Shown piece by piece: positions 1 to 12,884 of a DNA stretch of 64,000 bases. A model generated the notes under the pieces. That model had not been told where the DNA came from. It searched no databases and was given only the letters and a program-made list of their open reading frames with translations. The stretch lies in the NCBI GenBank assembly GCA_947095585.1, contig OX352765.1, positions 27,372,254 to 27,436,253 of the forward strand. The letters are read 5' to 3'. Origin of the DNA: Nephrocerus scutellatus. Its lineage: Eukaryota > Arthropoda > Insecta > Diptera > Pipunculidae. Each line of letters starts with the position of its first letter. Within the stretch, counting starts at the first letter, position 1. The position numbers and the translations under genes are program-made.

Positions 1-960
1 ACACATTAAACGAACGTTTATTTTTCTACATTTGTTAAGTAGGTACAACCTTTTTTTTGATTCCCAGACAAAATTGTGCTTTTGTTGCAGCCATAGTTTA
101 ACTCGGGCTAAACGGCCGGCGCACATCGACTTCAACTGCTGCACCCCCCATAGGAAGAACGGACTCATGTTGATGGAAGTATACTGTTTTTCACGTACGT
201 ACATATGTGACATTTGTGAGATTTGTATTTTTTTCGCTACAATCGTAAGCAGTTTGCTTCCCTTCCAAACTGCGTTCATGTTCTATCGTTTGGCAAACTC
301 TTTGATATTTTTCGAAATTCGATTTCATAATATGCGATCGACTGGCTAAATAGCTAACTGTTCGTTCAAGACTTTTCAGCTTAGATCGAACAACAACAAA
401 AAGCAGTTTTTAGTTTTTGTATCTGGTAACGGAAAAGGCGTCGCGTTGCGATCATTGTTGCGTGTGTATCTCTGCATCTAATGTTGGCCGATGATTTATG
501 TCAGCAATCTTATACTGGATGTCATAACTTGTGTGAGGCGTACGAGATACGCGATCAGTCAAATGTATTTTATGCTGAAAGCTTGTGTGCTCAGTGTTCA
601 GCGTTCAGCACACATAATACCCATAATGAATAGCAATGAGATGCTGTGATCTGGTTATCTGTTATGATATACACATTTTAACATTGTTATAGATAATTTC
701 GAAGTAAACAGCAAAAACAAGAGTTAAGAAGCCAATTTGTTGTGTTATAGCGATAATAATAATAAATATAATAATACGTTATATAATTTTTTTCTAACGA
801 TGAGAAATTATTTAAATACTTTATACGAAACATCCAACTATATCGAAAACTATTAAATTATTAATGAAACGGTTGGGTAGAAGATCCAATACTTCTCCAT
901 AGGGATAGTGGAGCACGAGTTAGCTAAAGACAACTAAGTTAACTGTATATATATATATAT
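1..960. other. No gene recognised
   Basis: Only short unconvincing open frames occur here. The one at 32-349 has no similarity I recognise and no coding-like composition. A short TA microsatellite sits at 946-960, just before a mariner fragment. Confidence 0.5.
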
Positions 961-1115
961 GTTTCAATCGAGTTTTGGCGATGTTTCATGAAATCAAAGA
1001 GTTCGAATTACTTCCTCATGCACCATGTTCGCCAGACTTATCCTCTTATCCCTTTCCAAATTTGAAAAATGGCTTTGTGGTAAAAGATTTGCCAGCAATG
1101 AAGAAGCAATGAATG
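961..1115 (+). mobile_element. mariner transposase C-terminal fragment
   Basis: Translation gives a decayed match to the catalytic end of a mariner transposase. The segment reads as FELLPHAPCSPDLSSYPF followed by PNLKNGF, which resembles the family motif around the third aspartate (YSPDLAPSDY) and the downstream 'FPNLK' stretch. No ends or inverted repeats were found, so this is a relic of one internal piece, unrelated to the larger mariner at 13.8-15.1 kb. Confidence 0.7.
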
Positions 1116-1194
1116 AAGCAATGAATTCAAGCGCAACACTCGTGGCGCTGTTAATTCTCATCAGTTTACCCTTAAGCCAATCTTCGGTTGTAAG

Positions 1195-1412
1195 TTAAGT
1201 TTAGAGATTCGTTCTTCCGCAGTACATCACGTATGTGGAATGCTCTGCCAAGCTCTGTCTTTCCAAATCTCTATGAACCACAGGCATTCAAGGCACAAGC
1301 TGATAAACATCTCCTTATTCTCCTCCTCTTATTTAACGCCCACGCCAATATAGCATTATAAGGGTGCGAACCCCTTTACGAGTGCGCGAACTATAAAAAT
1401 AATAATAATAAT
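1195..1412 (+). mobile_element. LINE 3' end with (AAT)n tail
   Basis: One frame reads as the end of a non-LTR retrotransposon ORF2: SRMWNALPSSVFPNLYEP, then a short helix and a stop. This is the usual C-terminal motif of Jockey/CR1-type reverse transcriptase proteins. It is followed after about 60 bases by an (AAT)n run near 1396-1414 that probably marks the 3' tail. It is 5'-truncated. Confidence 0.65.
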
Positions 1413-1419
1413 AAATTTT

Positions 1420-2050
1420 TTTAGGTCGGTTTTTTTTGTTTTTTTCGCAAGCCGAGCGCTAACCAATTATTTAAAATAAGTTCTGACTGATAGAAGCCGA
1501 TTCACACCAGTTTCAATTTTCCTTGCATTACACGCGCCACACACGACGCGCGACACGCGTCATACGCGTAGAAAGTATAGCTGCTCCCAAAATTTCACCT
1601 CTCTCGACCGTGTGAAAGGTGGTTAAAATGGACATCAAAGAAGTCGAATAAAAAACTAATGACTTCACTTTTGTTAACACTCGATTTCACTTCCCATCTA
1701 ATTTGCTTACCGCGGGGTTTATATGAAAATCGATTATTAAGCAGTAAACTCCAAAAAATATCCCTCTGACCACTGAGCCGTCCTGAAAACCTTACCTTAT
1801 TAGTAGGTAGTTGAAAACATATTTACAGAGTTTAAAGATAATAATGCAAACGTACTTAAGGATTATTTCAAAAAAATCTATTCTCTTGAAAGAAAATAAA
1901 TTTTATCCCTTCATACTAGTACAAACAGAAATTTGGAAAAACATACCATCTTGCCAAATTTTAATTATTGACAACACCTTTGATTTCTATTTTTAAATTC
2001 TCTATATTAACTTCGCGTGCCCGTGGCTAGCTGGCTGGTGGGCAGAATCT
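1420..2050. other. No gene recognised
   Basis: AT-rich sequence with no coding signal that I can support. The short open frame at 1811-1996 is low-complexity and unrecognised. Confidence 0.5.
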
Positions 2051-2051
2051 A

Positions 2052-2525
2052 GTGATCAATTTTTAACACACTTGCTAAAGCCAGATTTTATTCAAAATTT
2101 GCACATATGTGTATTTCCAATGACAATACTTTCTATTAAAATTTGGGGCACCTCGGGATTCGGGGTCGGGAGGTACCCATACAATTTTTATAAAAAAAGG
2201 AACCGATTTTCTTCAAATTTTATACGCATGTGTATCTGCGATGGAAAACACTTTTTGTAAAAATTTGGAAGTGAAATAGCCCCGGGGTAGGGGTGCCCAT
2301 ACAAATTTTATAAAAAAAATTACCCGATTTTCTTCAAATTTTATTCGCATGTGCATGTCCGATGGACAACACTTTTTGTACAAATTTTGAAGCGCTCGGG
2401 CCCCGGGGCCATACACAAATTTTAAAAAATTTACCCGATCTTATTAAAACTGCACATTGTGTATTCCCGATTAGAGAATTTACACGAACAATTTTAATTT
2501 TTATGGGTTGTTTTTCATTGTTGAC
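2052..2525 (-). mobile_element. Tandem-repeat mobile element, copy A
   Basis: One of four copies in the window of a repeat with conserved ends and an internal tandem unit of about 110-122 bases. Anchors equivalent to 'cccgattttcttc' fall at about 2082, 2204, 2325 and 2436. One end, near 2052, is the complement of a 'gtgggttaaaaattgatc' end. The other, at 2465-2515, carries 'ttagagaatttaca' and 'ttttaatttttatggg'. Orientation is set opposite to copies C and D. The units contain GGCCCC/CGGGGCC blocks. The class is unknown and no coding capacity is seen; open frames inside it are products of the repeat. Confidence 0.75.
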
Positions 2526-2529
2526 TTCA

Positions 2530-4665
2530 ATTATCTTATGCAAGATTTTATTGTTTTGATTTCCTCAGTTGGCTATATTCATTTAACTGACCAAGAAGCT
2601 TAGAATACATTTTTCTGTAAACTGTCATCGACTCATTATTCGTTATCTGGAAATCAACGTGACAATCTTATTAGATTATAAAAAGTATTATGACAAATCG
2701 TGGGCCACCAGACACATGCACCAGAAGAAAATTAAAAAAAAAGTGAATTATAAAATCAGCAATAAACGGTGGGAAACGTCGATCGACGATCACACGACAG
2801 CGACACACCTGCTGTGTACTGCTCGCCTTAATAAGTCTTCGGAGCACATTGCGGCAGCGTTGTAAAGCACAAATTACGGATTTATACGAGGTGCAATAAT
2901 CTGCAATTTTGTACAGACTGCACCGAGTTCGAAACAAGTCAGTGTAGGAGGAGTTGCTTACAAGCAAGTGGGCGGTGAAATGTGATTGCAATCACTGAGC
3001 TATGTAGTCTTTTTGGCAGTGTTCACTAGATGTGATTTAAGGCGCGAATGATCGGTACAGACAATCGCGAGTAGTTAAACAACAACCAAGTCAACAAATT
3101 AAACATTGTTCATAAAATCGTTGCCATACCTCCATGAAAGTATGAACTAGTACCTCAAAATATTACAAGACATTTCCAACACTCATCATTATTTGTGATT
3201 CGATTAAGTGACCTAGTTTTGTAGGGGTTTGATTAATGTCTTTAAAGGAATTTATCATTAGTGTCTAATAACTTCCTCCTCCAGATAAGGGACACATCTT
3301 ATTTTCCAAAAAATGTTCGCAGAAAATAAAAAACTTAAAGCAAACCGTCCCGTCCAAGTCGTCAAAGGTAAAAGTTCATTTAATTTTTACACCCTGGTGA
3401 ACAGATTCGCTGTTAAAAACAAAACTTGCCTACTTCAAACGATGTGGTATCATCCACGCTGAGAAATCGCTAGTAATCAACATTTTTTTGCGAAATGTGA
3501 AGAAATTAGCAGTAACATAAAATGTATCATATTGCATTATTTCCAAGTTAGTTGGCCAGTTGGCTGGACAATCCAAGACAAGTAGCGTAAAATCACTACA
3601 CAGAAGGCAAGTTGCTTAGCAACGATGTTCCAACTTACTCCTATAGCCGACTGACGTGATCTCAGTTTGGAATAGATCATTCATTACATGATGCAGCTCT
3701 TGATTGTGTGAGTATATGAAAGTCGCGATCATTATCTTGATCTATAAGACAATCGCCTTTGGCATTTGTTTGTCAATAGACGTACAAAGGAATTCATTTG
3801 AGTTATGCATTGCGACTTATTAAGGATTTTTTCATAATGCTGAAGAAATTGGTTGCAGTTACAGATACAATTGCAGCACAGTTTAGCTAATAGCTACAGT
3901 ACAGTTAATTGGATTTTTCATATGTAATTAGGCAAGGTGTGATATTTTCAAGTTGATTTTTTTAAATTGCATTCATGCATGCATTTTTATTTGAAATTCC
4001 ACGAATGAATTGTCATCGCTATATAAAAAATTCAAATAACTCGAGCTTATAAATTTTTACGCAATATCATATTTATGCCAGTTTTTTATGAGAGTTTACT
4101 CAGTACATAATACGCTTCAATTAATAGTGTAATAGTAAGGCGATTAAAAATACGGATGACATTTTTTCTTTTGGTATGACGTTATGACATCCTAATAGAT
4201 TCGCCTTTTGCAACCAACTTACTTTTGGTGCATTTTTTACTATAATGTTGATATAATAATATAAAAATAGATATAAAAATCTATTGAATAGTACCTTCTG
4301 TTTACATTTAATCACACTTAACTTAATTCATTTTCAATAGTTTTTATTTAGCTGGAATAAAGCTTGTACCGTTCTAGCAATAGAACAGTTTGTGATTTTC
4401 TAACTTTTCTGCTTTTACAAAAAATAACTAAAATCTCTTAAAATATGAGTCCAAATATGTATGCATTCGTTATTACGAAATTACTAAGAAATGCGACACA
4501 TATTCATATACGGGTTCATTATCTAAGAGACTAATTATCCGATCCGAGTGAACCAAATGTTGTTTTGAAGAGGAGTGTATTTGAAACAAATCAACCACAG
4601 ATTCATGTCTGAATCTCAATCTAGTCAGCAAAAGAATGAAACCCCAGCATTATCGCCTTTAAAGC
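2530..4665. other. No gene recognised
   Basis: Two overlapping short open frames on opposite strands at 2659-2991 are unrecognised. The remainder is AT-rich without coding or repeat structure that I can name. Confidence 0.5.
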
Positions 4666-4669
4666 AATA

Positions 4670-6715
4670 AATAAATGGCTATGCACCCTTGGCGTATGGG
4701 GCAGATTAAAAAACATAAGCCTCCTAAACGTTCACACACCTACAGAGGATTCACCAAATGATGATAAAGAAGAATTCGTTGAACCAGAGGAGCGGGAACT
4801 GCATGCCTGCCCTCAGTTCGATGTAAAAATCACTATGGATATGAATTCTAAAATAGGTATTCAGGCAGAACATTGCAACCCATAGCTTAATGGCAATTGA
4901 CCACGAGTCATAGAAATGGCAGCAAGCAATAATTTGGTCGTTGCGATTACAAGGTTTGTGCGTAAAAATATCCCCAAAGACATCTGGTTAACCCCTGATG
5001 GAGCCATTCGCAACCAGATAGACCACGTGGTGATTGACCGCCGCCACAACCCGAACCTGATGGCGGTACGAAATTACCGAAGTGCCAACGTTGACTCGAA
5101 CCCCAGTCTTGGTGGTATGGTGCTTCGAGCGCGGACTGCATCTTCACGAAAAACTGCATCCGCGAATCAGATTCGAGTCGAGAAACAACTACAGTCCAGT
5201 GATAGGACTCGCCCTAAATACAGGGAGAGTAAGTCCTGGGGCTGAGATGCCGTAGAAGAGAAATGGACACGTCTTAAGAATACTGCTGACCCCATCTCAG
5301 ACAGTAGTCGTAGATATCGGAACGATTGGTTCGATGACGAATGTAAGCTAGCGACTGAACGCAAGAATGTTGCGTAGGGAGCAATGCAAAAATCTCATAG
5401 AACGCGGGCGCGCAAAGATGATTGTAAAGAGCTCAGAAGGTATCAAAAAATAGTTCACCGGCGAAAGAAAGCAGCCTGGAAGAAGAATTTCATCCGTGAG
5501 CTAGAAGAGTACAGAAAACGATAACCGCACCAGGCGCGGAAGTTCTACCAAATAATTCGCGGTACGACACAATATACACCGCGTTGCAAGGCGGTGTTTG
5601 CACATACTGCAAAGACAACAGGTTTGAGATCGCTGATCTCAAAGGCATCTTAGAGCGATGGGAAGAGCACTTTCATGTGCTGTAAAATGGCCAGCTAACA
5701 GAGGAATTGGAGGATTCACCAATGACTGAAGACCATACTGTGCTGCCGCCACCATGCATAGACGAAGCTAGTAGAGCGATAAATCGACTCAGAGATAATG
5801 AGGCCCCGGGATCAGATGGTATCCCAGAGGAGCTCATTAAAACAGGAGATCCCGCAATACACCAAGCAATTCACTAACTAATAGTGCAAGTATGGGAAGA
5901 AAAAGCGATGCCAGAAGACTGGCGAAAAGCCATCATGTGGCCCATACATAAGAAAGGAGATATCACAACATGCAGCAATTATCATGGTATAACGTTGTTG
6001 AGTACCGCGTATAATATTTTCTCCTCTATCCTTCAAGCCAGGATTGCCCATTCTCTAATGTCATTCTTGGCCCATACCAATGTAGCTTTATCACAGGCAA
6101 ATCCACAACTGATTAGATTTACACAAGGTAATGGAAAAATGTCTAGAGTTTTAAAGCTCACATACACCATATTTTTATAAACTTTAAAGGCGCCTACAAC
6201 AGCATAGCCAGAGTAGAACTTTATAAGGCCATGAGAGAATTCGGCATCCCAAATAAACTGACTTGACTGTGTAGGTTGACCATGACCAATGTTATAAGCC
6301 AAGTAAAAATATCCGGATCACTATCAAGCCCATTCAACATCTATAACGGGCTCAGGCAGGGGATGGACTGGCCTGCGTCCTCTTCCAAGATGTGAGGAAG
6401 GACGATTCCGGAGACTCTATAACGATGATATCTACGAGCGTTACCGCGTTGTCGACATCGTAAAGAGAACTAAGCTTGGTAGGCTCCGGTGGGTAGGACA
6501 CCTAGCTCACATGAGCAAAGAGGAAAGTCCTTTGCGGTAGGATTTATGGAACACGACAGTGAGGCTGGCCAAGCCTACGCTGGAAGGATGGCGTCAACTA
6601 AGACGCCCAGAGTTTAGGGATGACATCGCCCCAAAATCGGGACCGGTGAAGAGCCTCTTTGCGGGAAGCCAGGACCGAACCCCGGTTGTAGAGCCAAATA
6701 TGATGATGAATAATG
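4670..6715 (+). mobile_element. RTE-like LINE, endonuclease plus RT, internally deleted
   Basis: The 5' part (about 4690-5250) reads in broken frames as an apurinic-type endonuclease: VHTPTEDSPNDDKEEF, then NLVV and RNQIDHVVIDRRH, a motif typical of LINE endonucleases. The linker and fingers of the reverse transcriptase follow (about 5260-6180), including PEDWRKAIMWPIHKKGDI and GITLLSTAYNIFSSIL. The palm is reached near 6345 (NGLRQG), but the sequence then jumps near 6390 to the far C-terminal region (YNDDIYERYR, then RLRWVGHL). The YADD-containing core is therefore missing. The 3' end is a short ATG/GAT repeat near 6700-6715, the tail type expected for RTE. Many stops; dead. Confidence 0.85.
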
Positions 6716-6719
6716 ACAG

Positions 6720-8275
6720 TGGGGCAAAGGTTCAGGGGTATATTATCCATATATATATCTTCACAATTGAGAGAATGCATTTTGTTTTTTCTATGGAAGA
6801 CAAGCACCTTGTATGTTGGCACAACACGCTTTAACCTCTAACTATTCGCTCTGGCATATTTTGTACACCAATTGAATTAAAAGGACTGCATTTTTGAAAA
6901 CATTGTCATTGAGCTGTTGGTATTGCCACCATAACTTTCGCTATAAAGATTACAGCTTTATTCACCGTCCCGTCAGTATCGTTGCAGCAGCCTTTTCGAT
7001 GCAATCGTTTTAGGATGTTGTTTATATACATTTTTATAAACATTTTCTGTATTTTAAAGTATGACGACTCTTTAGTTTTTCTAAAAACCGTTGCTAATAG
7101 ATCACTGTATAAAGTCAAACAAATATTGTCCGCGCTGCTATAACCAATAACTTAAGGAAATGCCAAGTTTATGTGGTTTTAAACTATACGAAACTATACA
7201 AAAGACAATAAAAGATAAGAGGAGCTGCATAAAATTACCCCTTAACCTTATGAATGCGATATTAGTTATTCATCTAGAAGAATTTCAAGCTCCAATGCAC
7301 TCCCATTTATAGAAATTTTACACAAAATTTAAAAACATAACCTACACTCTCACAAAACTCATATTTATATTCATTAACAGCCAACCCCTTGCGTGCGGTA
7401 GAAATACGATAATCACAAAAAAGTTACAATCCTCTCGATTCCCCACGGTAGACGTCTACAATTTTTTTTAATATATAATTGAAATTATAGATAAAAAAAA
7501 ACATTTAATACACCGAGATCTGAACGAGAACCAATATTAAGTTTTAATTATGATTACATATGAAGTATGTGATATATGTATAATTGACAGGGAACGTGAT
7601 TTTGGTCAACGATGAAACAATACGCCTTCAACAGTAAAACAGTAATTTCGACAAATTATGAAACTTGAGAAGATTTTTTTGTGTAACAGAATATAACATG
7701 TTATGTAACCAAAAGGTGCATTTTTTATGGATGCCTGAAGCCTACACCGACACAGTCAAAAGCATAACATATGCCTTTGCGTTGTTCTTATGTTACATTG
7801 GAAAATTTCGTGAACACGTAATATAACCAAACTGAAAAAGTCCTCATTAAGTGCAAAACTCATTCAAAGAACAATCAGAATACAAAAAAACCAATATCTC
7901 ACTTATCACGGCTGTAAAATACATAACGAACGACAGCAGACGGTATAACACATCTATGTACATGTCTGGGTGTTCTCCTATAAAGGAAACATAAATGGAA
8001 ATCAATCATATTCGTGGAATATTCATCTAGGTTTGTAAAAGACAAGCATGCAAAGAGGATAAGATAAGATAATAAGATTAGACAAATTATGACAACTTCT
8101 GACAATCTGGGAGAATCAGATCTGTGAAAACAATAGCTAATCCCAAACATACATTGAAAAGAATACCTCGATGTTGTCTGTACTAATGAATGAAGAACAT
8201 CATTAGGTTGAGATGAACGAGTAATTTAGACAGGAAATACTACATAGTCTGATAGGATAAATACTTTGGTAACAT
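6720..8275. other. No gene recognised
   Basis: AT-rich, with short unrecognised open frames only (for example 6906-7118 and 7899-8150 on the minus strand). Confidence 0.5.
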
Positions 8276-8279
8276 TAAA

Positions 8280-8323
8280 GAGATATGGATTGCTCTCGGC
8301 CATCCATGAGCAATCCATATCTC
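8280..8323. repeat. Perfect 16-bp inverted repeat (hairpin)
   Basis: Arms gagatatggattgctc (8280-8295) and its exact complement (8308-8323) flank a 12-base loop. No terminator or small RNA context is evident. Confidence 0.85.
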
Positions 8324-8329
8324 ATCGGT

Positions 8330-8995
8330 GCATAGGAGAATATATTTTCTTGCATCTTTAGTCCATTGCCATTAATAAAGTATCTAAATTAGCGTTCTTG
8401 GTTACACAACAAAACGATGCGAAGACTATCAAACTATGAGTTTTTGTATGAGTTTTAATTTCAGTTTTTTGAAGCAGAAAAGAAAACGTTTTTTTTTATA
8501 ATGAATACACGCTCAAGTGATTTGCACCGCGATGCGATGGCGTAATTTTTTCTTTCCTACGGGTTACTTCCTCTGAGAAAACAGAAAAAAGTTCTCAATC
8601 TACGCATCGCTATTGATTTTTTTTAAGCCTAAGCGTTTTCAAAGTAAAATGTGTTTTTTCAGTCTATTTCAGAAATTGCTTTTGACTGTCTTATCGCTTA
8701 TGAATGAAAGACCTACATTTAACGTTGCATACTATTAGGCTTCTAAGATAAATTAGTCTTTAAACGGAATTACAACTAAATATACAAACACGGGTGTTTA
8801 CTCACTCGCATAGCAGAATACATTACCCCGTGTGTCTATAGTAGTGGAAAGTCGGCTTCTACCAGTCAGAATTTAATGGGATTAGTTTTGAAACAACGTG
8901 TGACGCGTGTGACGCATGTAAGCCTGTAAAAAATAAAAGTTTTTTTAAAAAATTAAAGAATTTTTTAAAGGTAGACTAGTCCAATCAAGCAAAGC
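8330..8995. other. No gene recognised
   Basis: AT-rich sequence, no supported feature. Confidence 0.5.
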
Positions 8996-8999
8996 CTTT

Positions 9000-9480
9000 T
9001 CAATTCCATTGGCATTCGTTTTCGACAAAGGATGTCCGACTCTGCCGAATACCTTGGATGTATCGAGTGCAACAACTTTGCTTTCACCAAATTCGTGAAT
9101 ACACTGGTTCTACTTTTCAGTGAGATATGCCATCAGATCACCTGTAGAACGTTGCCTTTGGTCCCTAAAAAGTTCGTGAGATTCAAGGTATTGCATAAGA
9201 TTACGATCACTCAGCATTTCCATGACCTTAGAAAATACGGATGTAAGCGCTATTAGTCGGCACAATAAAAAAGTGACGTTTCGTCTCTTTTAAGAACAGG
9301 CTGGACAAAGGCTGTTTTCGAAATCATAGGAAGACTCCAGAAAAAAAGAAAAATTTAAAATCCTGCAGTGCTTACGGCAGCATTGAAGAACACTTCTTCA
9401 AAACAAATGCGGTAATACCATCAGGCACAGGAGATTTATGAATATTAAGATCATTTAATACTCAAATTCAAACTGAACTT
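9000..9480 (-). mobile_element. Jockey-like LINE reverse transcriptase fragment
   Basis: On the minus strand the translation follows an RT N-terminal half in several frames. It starts with KSPVPDGITAFVLKKCSS and continues through an SKVMEML-like stretch, a TGDLMAYLTEK-like stretch, and VVALDTSKVF, matching the RT 'DxSKAFD' motif. Frameshifts and stops are numerous. No ends were found. Confidence 0.65.
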
Positions 9481-9527
9481 TTAAGTGGATTTACTCGTAG
9501 AAGCCTCAGTCTGTGAACGTGGCTAGT

Positions 9528-9740
9528 CTTTTGAAGGTATTTTTGGAGTCTTTTAGGTGTTCTACTGAGGGTCTTTTGATGGTGTTCTGGGAGTCTTTTT
9601 GGGAGGTCTTTTTGGGTCTTTTAAGGATCTTTTGGACATGTTTCGGTGGGTATTTTTGAGTATTTTAAGGGATCTTTTGGAAGGGTTTTAGTGTGTATTT
9701 TGGGGGTCTTTTAGGTTTCTTTTGAGCGGACTTTAGAAGG
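9528..9740. repeat. Degenerate GGGTCTTTT minisatellite
   Basis: About fifteen imperfect copies of a GGGTCTTTTxGG-like word follow each other at irregular spacing of roughly 11-18 bases. The strand is strongly biased to G and T. Confidence 0.7.
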
Positions 9741-9744
9741 TATA

Positions 9745-11265
9745 ATGAGGAGGAGGAATTTCGATGAATGGCTGTAGCCGACGGTTCGCACCGCTCTCTC
9801 TCGTCACTGTGCGCGAAAATATGTACACATACTGAACATTAAACTAAATGTTAATGGTAGGATTATGTTAAAAACGATAACAAAAAAAGAACCTGGTAAA
9901 TAGTATCAAAAAAATAAAAAAAATCTTTTTTATCGCATTTAGTAGGAGTTGTTTTATTAGCATTTGATCACCCGACTTAATACTAGACAATCTCCATTAA
10001 CTGCGTTTTAATGGCAAAAACTGGGCCGAAGTAAAGATTAAAAAAAACGTTGTTTAATTATAGCACCAGTTATTACTTAATCTGCTTTAATATCCACGGT
10101 AAGACCAGAAATCAAACTTATTGCAAGAATCTCTGCAAATGGGGCAATGATTAAGTAAATGATTGCCGTCCACAACCGGATGTTGACATTTCGTCTAAAT
10201 TGTCATTCTCCGGCAACTTACTTTCTGTTTGCTACCATGCTGCAATCTGAGCCTAATGTGTAACCATTCACTATAACATAATCGTAAGAGTGTTCGAAGT
10301 AAAAAAAACTACATGATACAAATGAATTATTTTATGTCGTTTTACAACTCTTTAGACAGGCCATAACACAACTGAACTGCAGCTTAAATAACAACCTGAA
10401 CAGTGCTGGAACATGATTTTGTTCTCCCAAAGTTAATTCGTTGTATAAATAAGGAAATTACCAGAACATCGAAATGATACATTGATGCTATTGTTCTGTC
10501 CAAAGCGCCCAAGGTTAACTTTGGTAACAAACTATAATTATTATTATGGAAGTAGAAGCATTCACCTTTGCGTCAAAAAGGAAATATATATACAATCGGT
10601 GCAGTGCTTAACATTAATTTCTTAATTACGTTTCTGCAGAAAGGCTGTTGCGGGCAAACGCCATAATTGCGACACCTGTCGCGGTCAGATCAGCCGCTAT
10701 TCTATTTCCCCTTCGGAACCACAAGCAACTTATTAACAAATTGCAAAACTACTTTATAATGATTGCAAATGAACGTGGTAATTAAATTATTAAGCCAACT
10801 CCAAGTTTCAGGTTTATTTTATTTTTACTTTTTCTAACTCTGCTGCCAACAACTTCACCGCCATTGAAGTGCTGACTCATTCCGGTTTGACTAATTAAAC
10901 TGCGACCACTGATAGCGTTTATGACCGATTCGGTGATAATGAGGAGATTATGGTTTATTTATATCTATGTACATGTATAATTATTACGGGATTTTGCATT
11001 GCAATGTCATCATTAGCTCGAACAATAATTGCAGCTGAGGTGAGTGTCAGTGCGTTTGACGTTATCTTTAGTGCTTGAGTGGAAAATAATTGTACTTGAA
11101 GATCATTGTAAAATGAAACGTGTTCGCTGTTTATTGTAGTGCAGCCATCGCTAACATCATGCTCATAATTCCATCGGATATTGATGGGACAATATCTAAA
11201 TTTGTTACGCTATGGCAGTTCGAAATGGTTTTCATTTCGTATTCGAAAATATGTTAAAAGAGTTT
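9745..11265. other. No gene recognised; possible unique non-coding DNA
   Basis: Between about 10100 and 11160 the sequence is less AT-rich than its surroundings and lacks repeats or open frames. It could hold regulatory DNA, but I see no specific site. Confidence 0.4.
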
Positions 11266-11269
11266 TTGA

Positions 11270-11405
11270 AAGTCATCATCATCATATTTGGCTCTACAAC
11301 CGGGCTTCGGTCGGCACGAAAGCCTCTAATGTATGGAATGCCTCTACGCCAAACTTCTGGCATCGCTTCTTCCTGCAATACCTTGTCTATTAGTTCATGA
11401 ATTGC
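11270..11405 (-). mobile_element. RTE-like LINE fragment
   Basis: Same family as 4670-6715. Both the 3' terminal piece (CAT/ATC repeat followed by 'ttggctctacaaccgg', 11276-11302) and an internal RT piece ('cttctggcatcgcttcttcc', with 'tagttcatgaattgc') are present, directly joined. Confidence 0.75.
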
Positions 11406-11529
11406 TTGGTGTAGTGCGGGACCTCATGATTTTATTAGGCTCCATGCGCGCTTTTAAAAATACTTCATTTAAGAAAAGCTAGGAGTGCTGTAGTTAGCGA
11501 AAGAATGAATTGGATTAGAAGATGCGGAT

Positions 11530-11665
11530 AGGAAAATGAAAATGAGATAGAATGTCGGAGACAAAACAGAGCCTTGGGGAACACCGGAGTTTATGCGGTG
11601 GACATTGGATTTGAAACCGTCCAATACAACTTGGATTGAACAGTTAGAAAGGTAGTTACTAGACC
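11530..11665 (-). mobile_element. Jockey-like LINE RT fragment
   Basis: On the minus strand the segment reads VHRINSGVPQGSVLSPTF, the conserved GVPQGSVLSP block of non-LTR reverse transcriptases. It lies beside, and in the same direction as, the RTE fragment. Confidence 0.7.
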
Positions 11666-11669
11666 AATC

Positions 11670-12880
11670 CGCACCGCTTTTAAAAATAATTCATTTAATG
11701 TAATATTTTGAGAGTCTAATGCCTCTTTCGATTTGCTGGGTAGAGTAAAGATTTCTCACTCGTGATTTTGGTTTGACGTTATATATGCAAATTGTACCCG
11801 GGGTAAGGTGTGATTCTGCGTTTTATTTGCAAAGTTTTGTATCCGACACTGTAACTTTGCTACCAATCGGCAATCGAGGGTAAGGTTTCGTTTACTCAGC
11901 AAGATGGCGAAGAGAGAGCAGGCAGACTAATTTCTCAGTCTTTTTTTTTTGAAATTTTGGTTGGTTTTGATTTGGCGTTCTATTTCCAAAGCATTCACCA
12001 TTAACACCAAGAAAACTCTATTATTTTGACAGCTTAGCCTTGGATTTGGTTTCGGGTACAGTTTCAGTACATCGAAAGAGGCATAACAAACAAAGAAAAA
12101 CTACGAGCAATGCAAATTAAAAAGGCGTAAAATATTCACTTCTTGTACTGTTTAGCTGGAGATTCGAGTTTTGAATCCCAGAAATACACCAAAAAGCTTT
12201 TCACTGTCCCACCTTTCGTGAAATTGTGACAGATATCCGAGAGTAACAACACTCATGAAAACTTCTCAATTCGCCTTGTGGGTACGGCTTTAAATTGTTG
12301 ATCGCTTTCACTTGCTTGCTAAAATATACAAAACTCACTTCATAATATGGTCGCGTTGAACTAAGCTCTGGACCACAACAGTCTGTAGCACCAAGTTTAC
12401 TATTATTATAAAAAAGTCACTTAAACACTTGAAGATTTTGTAAGCTGCTTTGCAATTCTGGAAATATTATTCTTTACTATTACGCAGTTAACATGCTGTT
12501 GTTTTCTCCATGAGCAATTTGCAGGCCACTTCACCTTAACCAATTGCCTTATTCCGGTTCTAGGATGAACCACAGCTGTTTTCAAGGGCACTTCTCTTAG
12601 AAGGCTACCAGGTAGTTCCTTAATTTGATTTCAATGCTTTTGACTTTGCAAAAATATGTTGCCATATTAAAAAATTGTATGAGAGCGATATTGCAAACTT
12701 TAATTATCTAGAGAGGACTCTTTTCTCGCTGCCACTATCTGCATGGGCAACGCCAGCAAATAATCAATTTAAGATCGAGCTCGAGAAATTATTCGATTCA
12801 ATAGGATTAGATAGTTTTAATAACAATTTCATCCTAGATCTGAACTCGAAACATCAGGCTTGGTTTGATTCAGTTGCGAA
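11670..12880. other. No gene recognised
   Basis: No supported feature. An open frame at 12675-12923 leads into the LINE 3' end that follows and may be part of that element, but I do not recognise its protein. Confidence 0.4.
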
Positions 12881-12884
12881 CGGA

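Noticed and set aside
2213..2560. Several open frames of 60-70 codons on both strands
   Set aside because: They lie inside tandem-repeat element A and reflect its periodic sequence.
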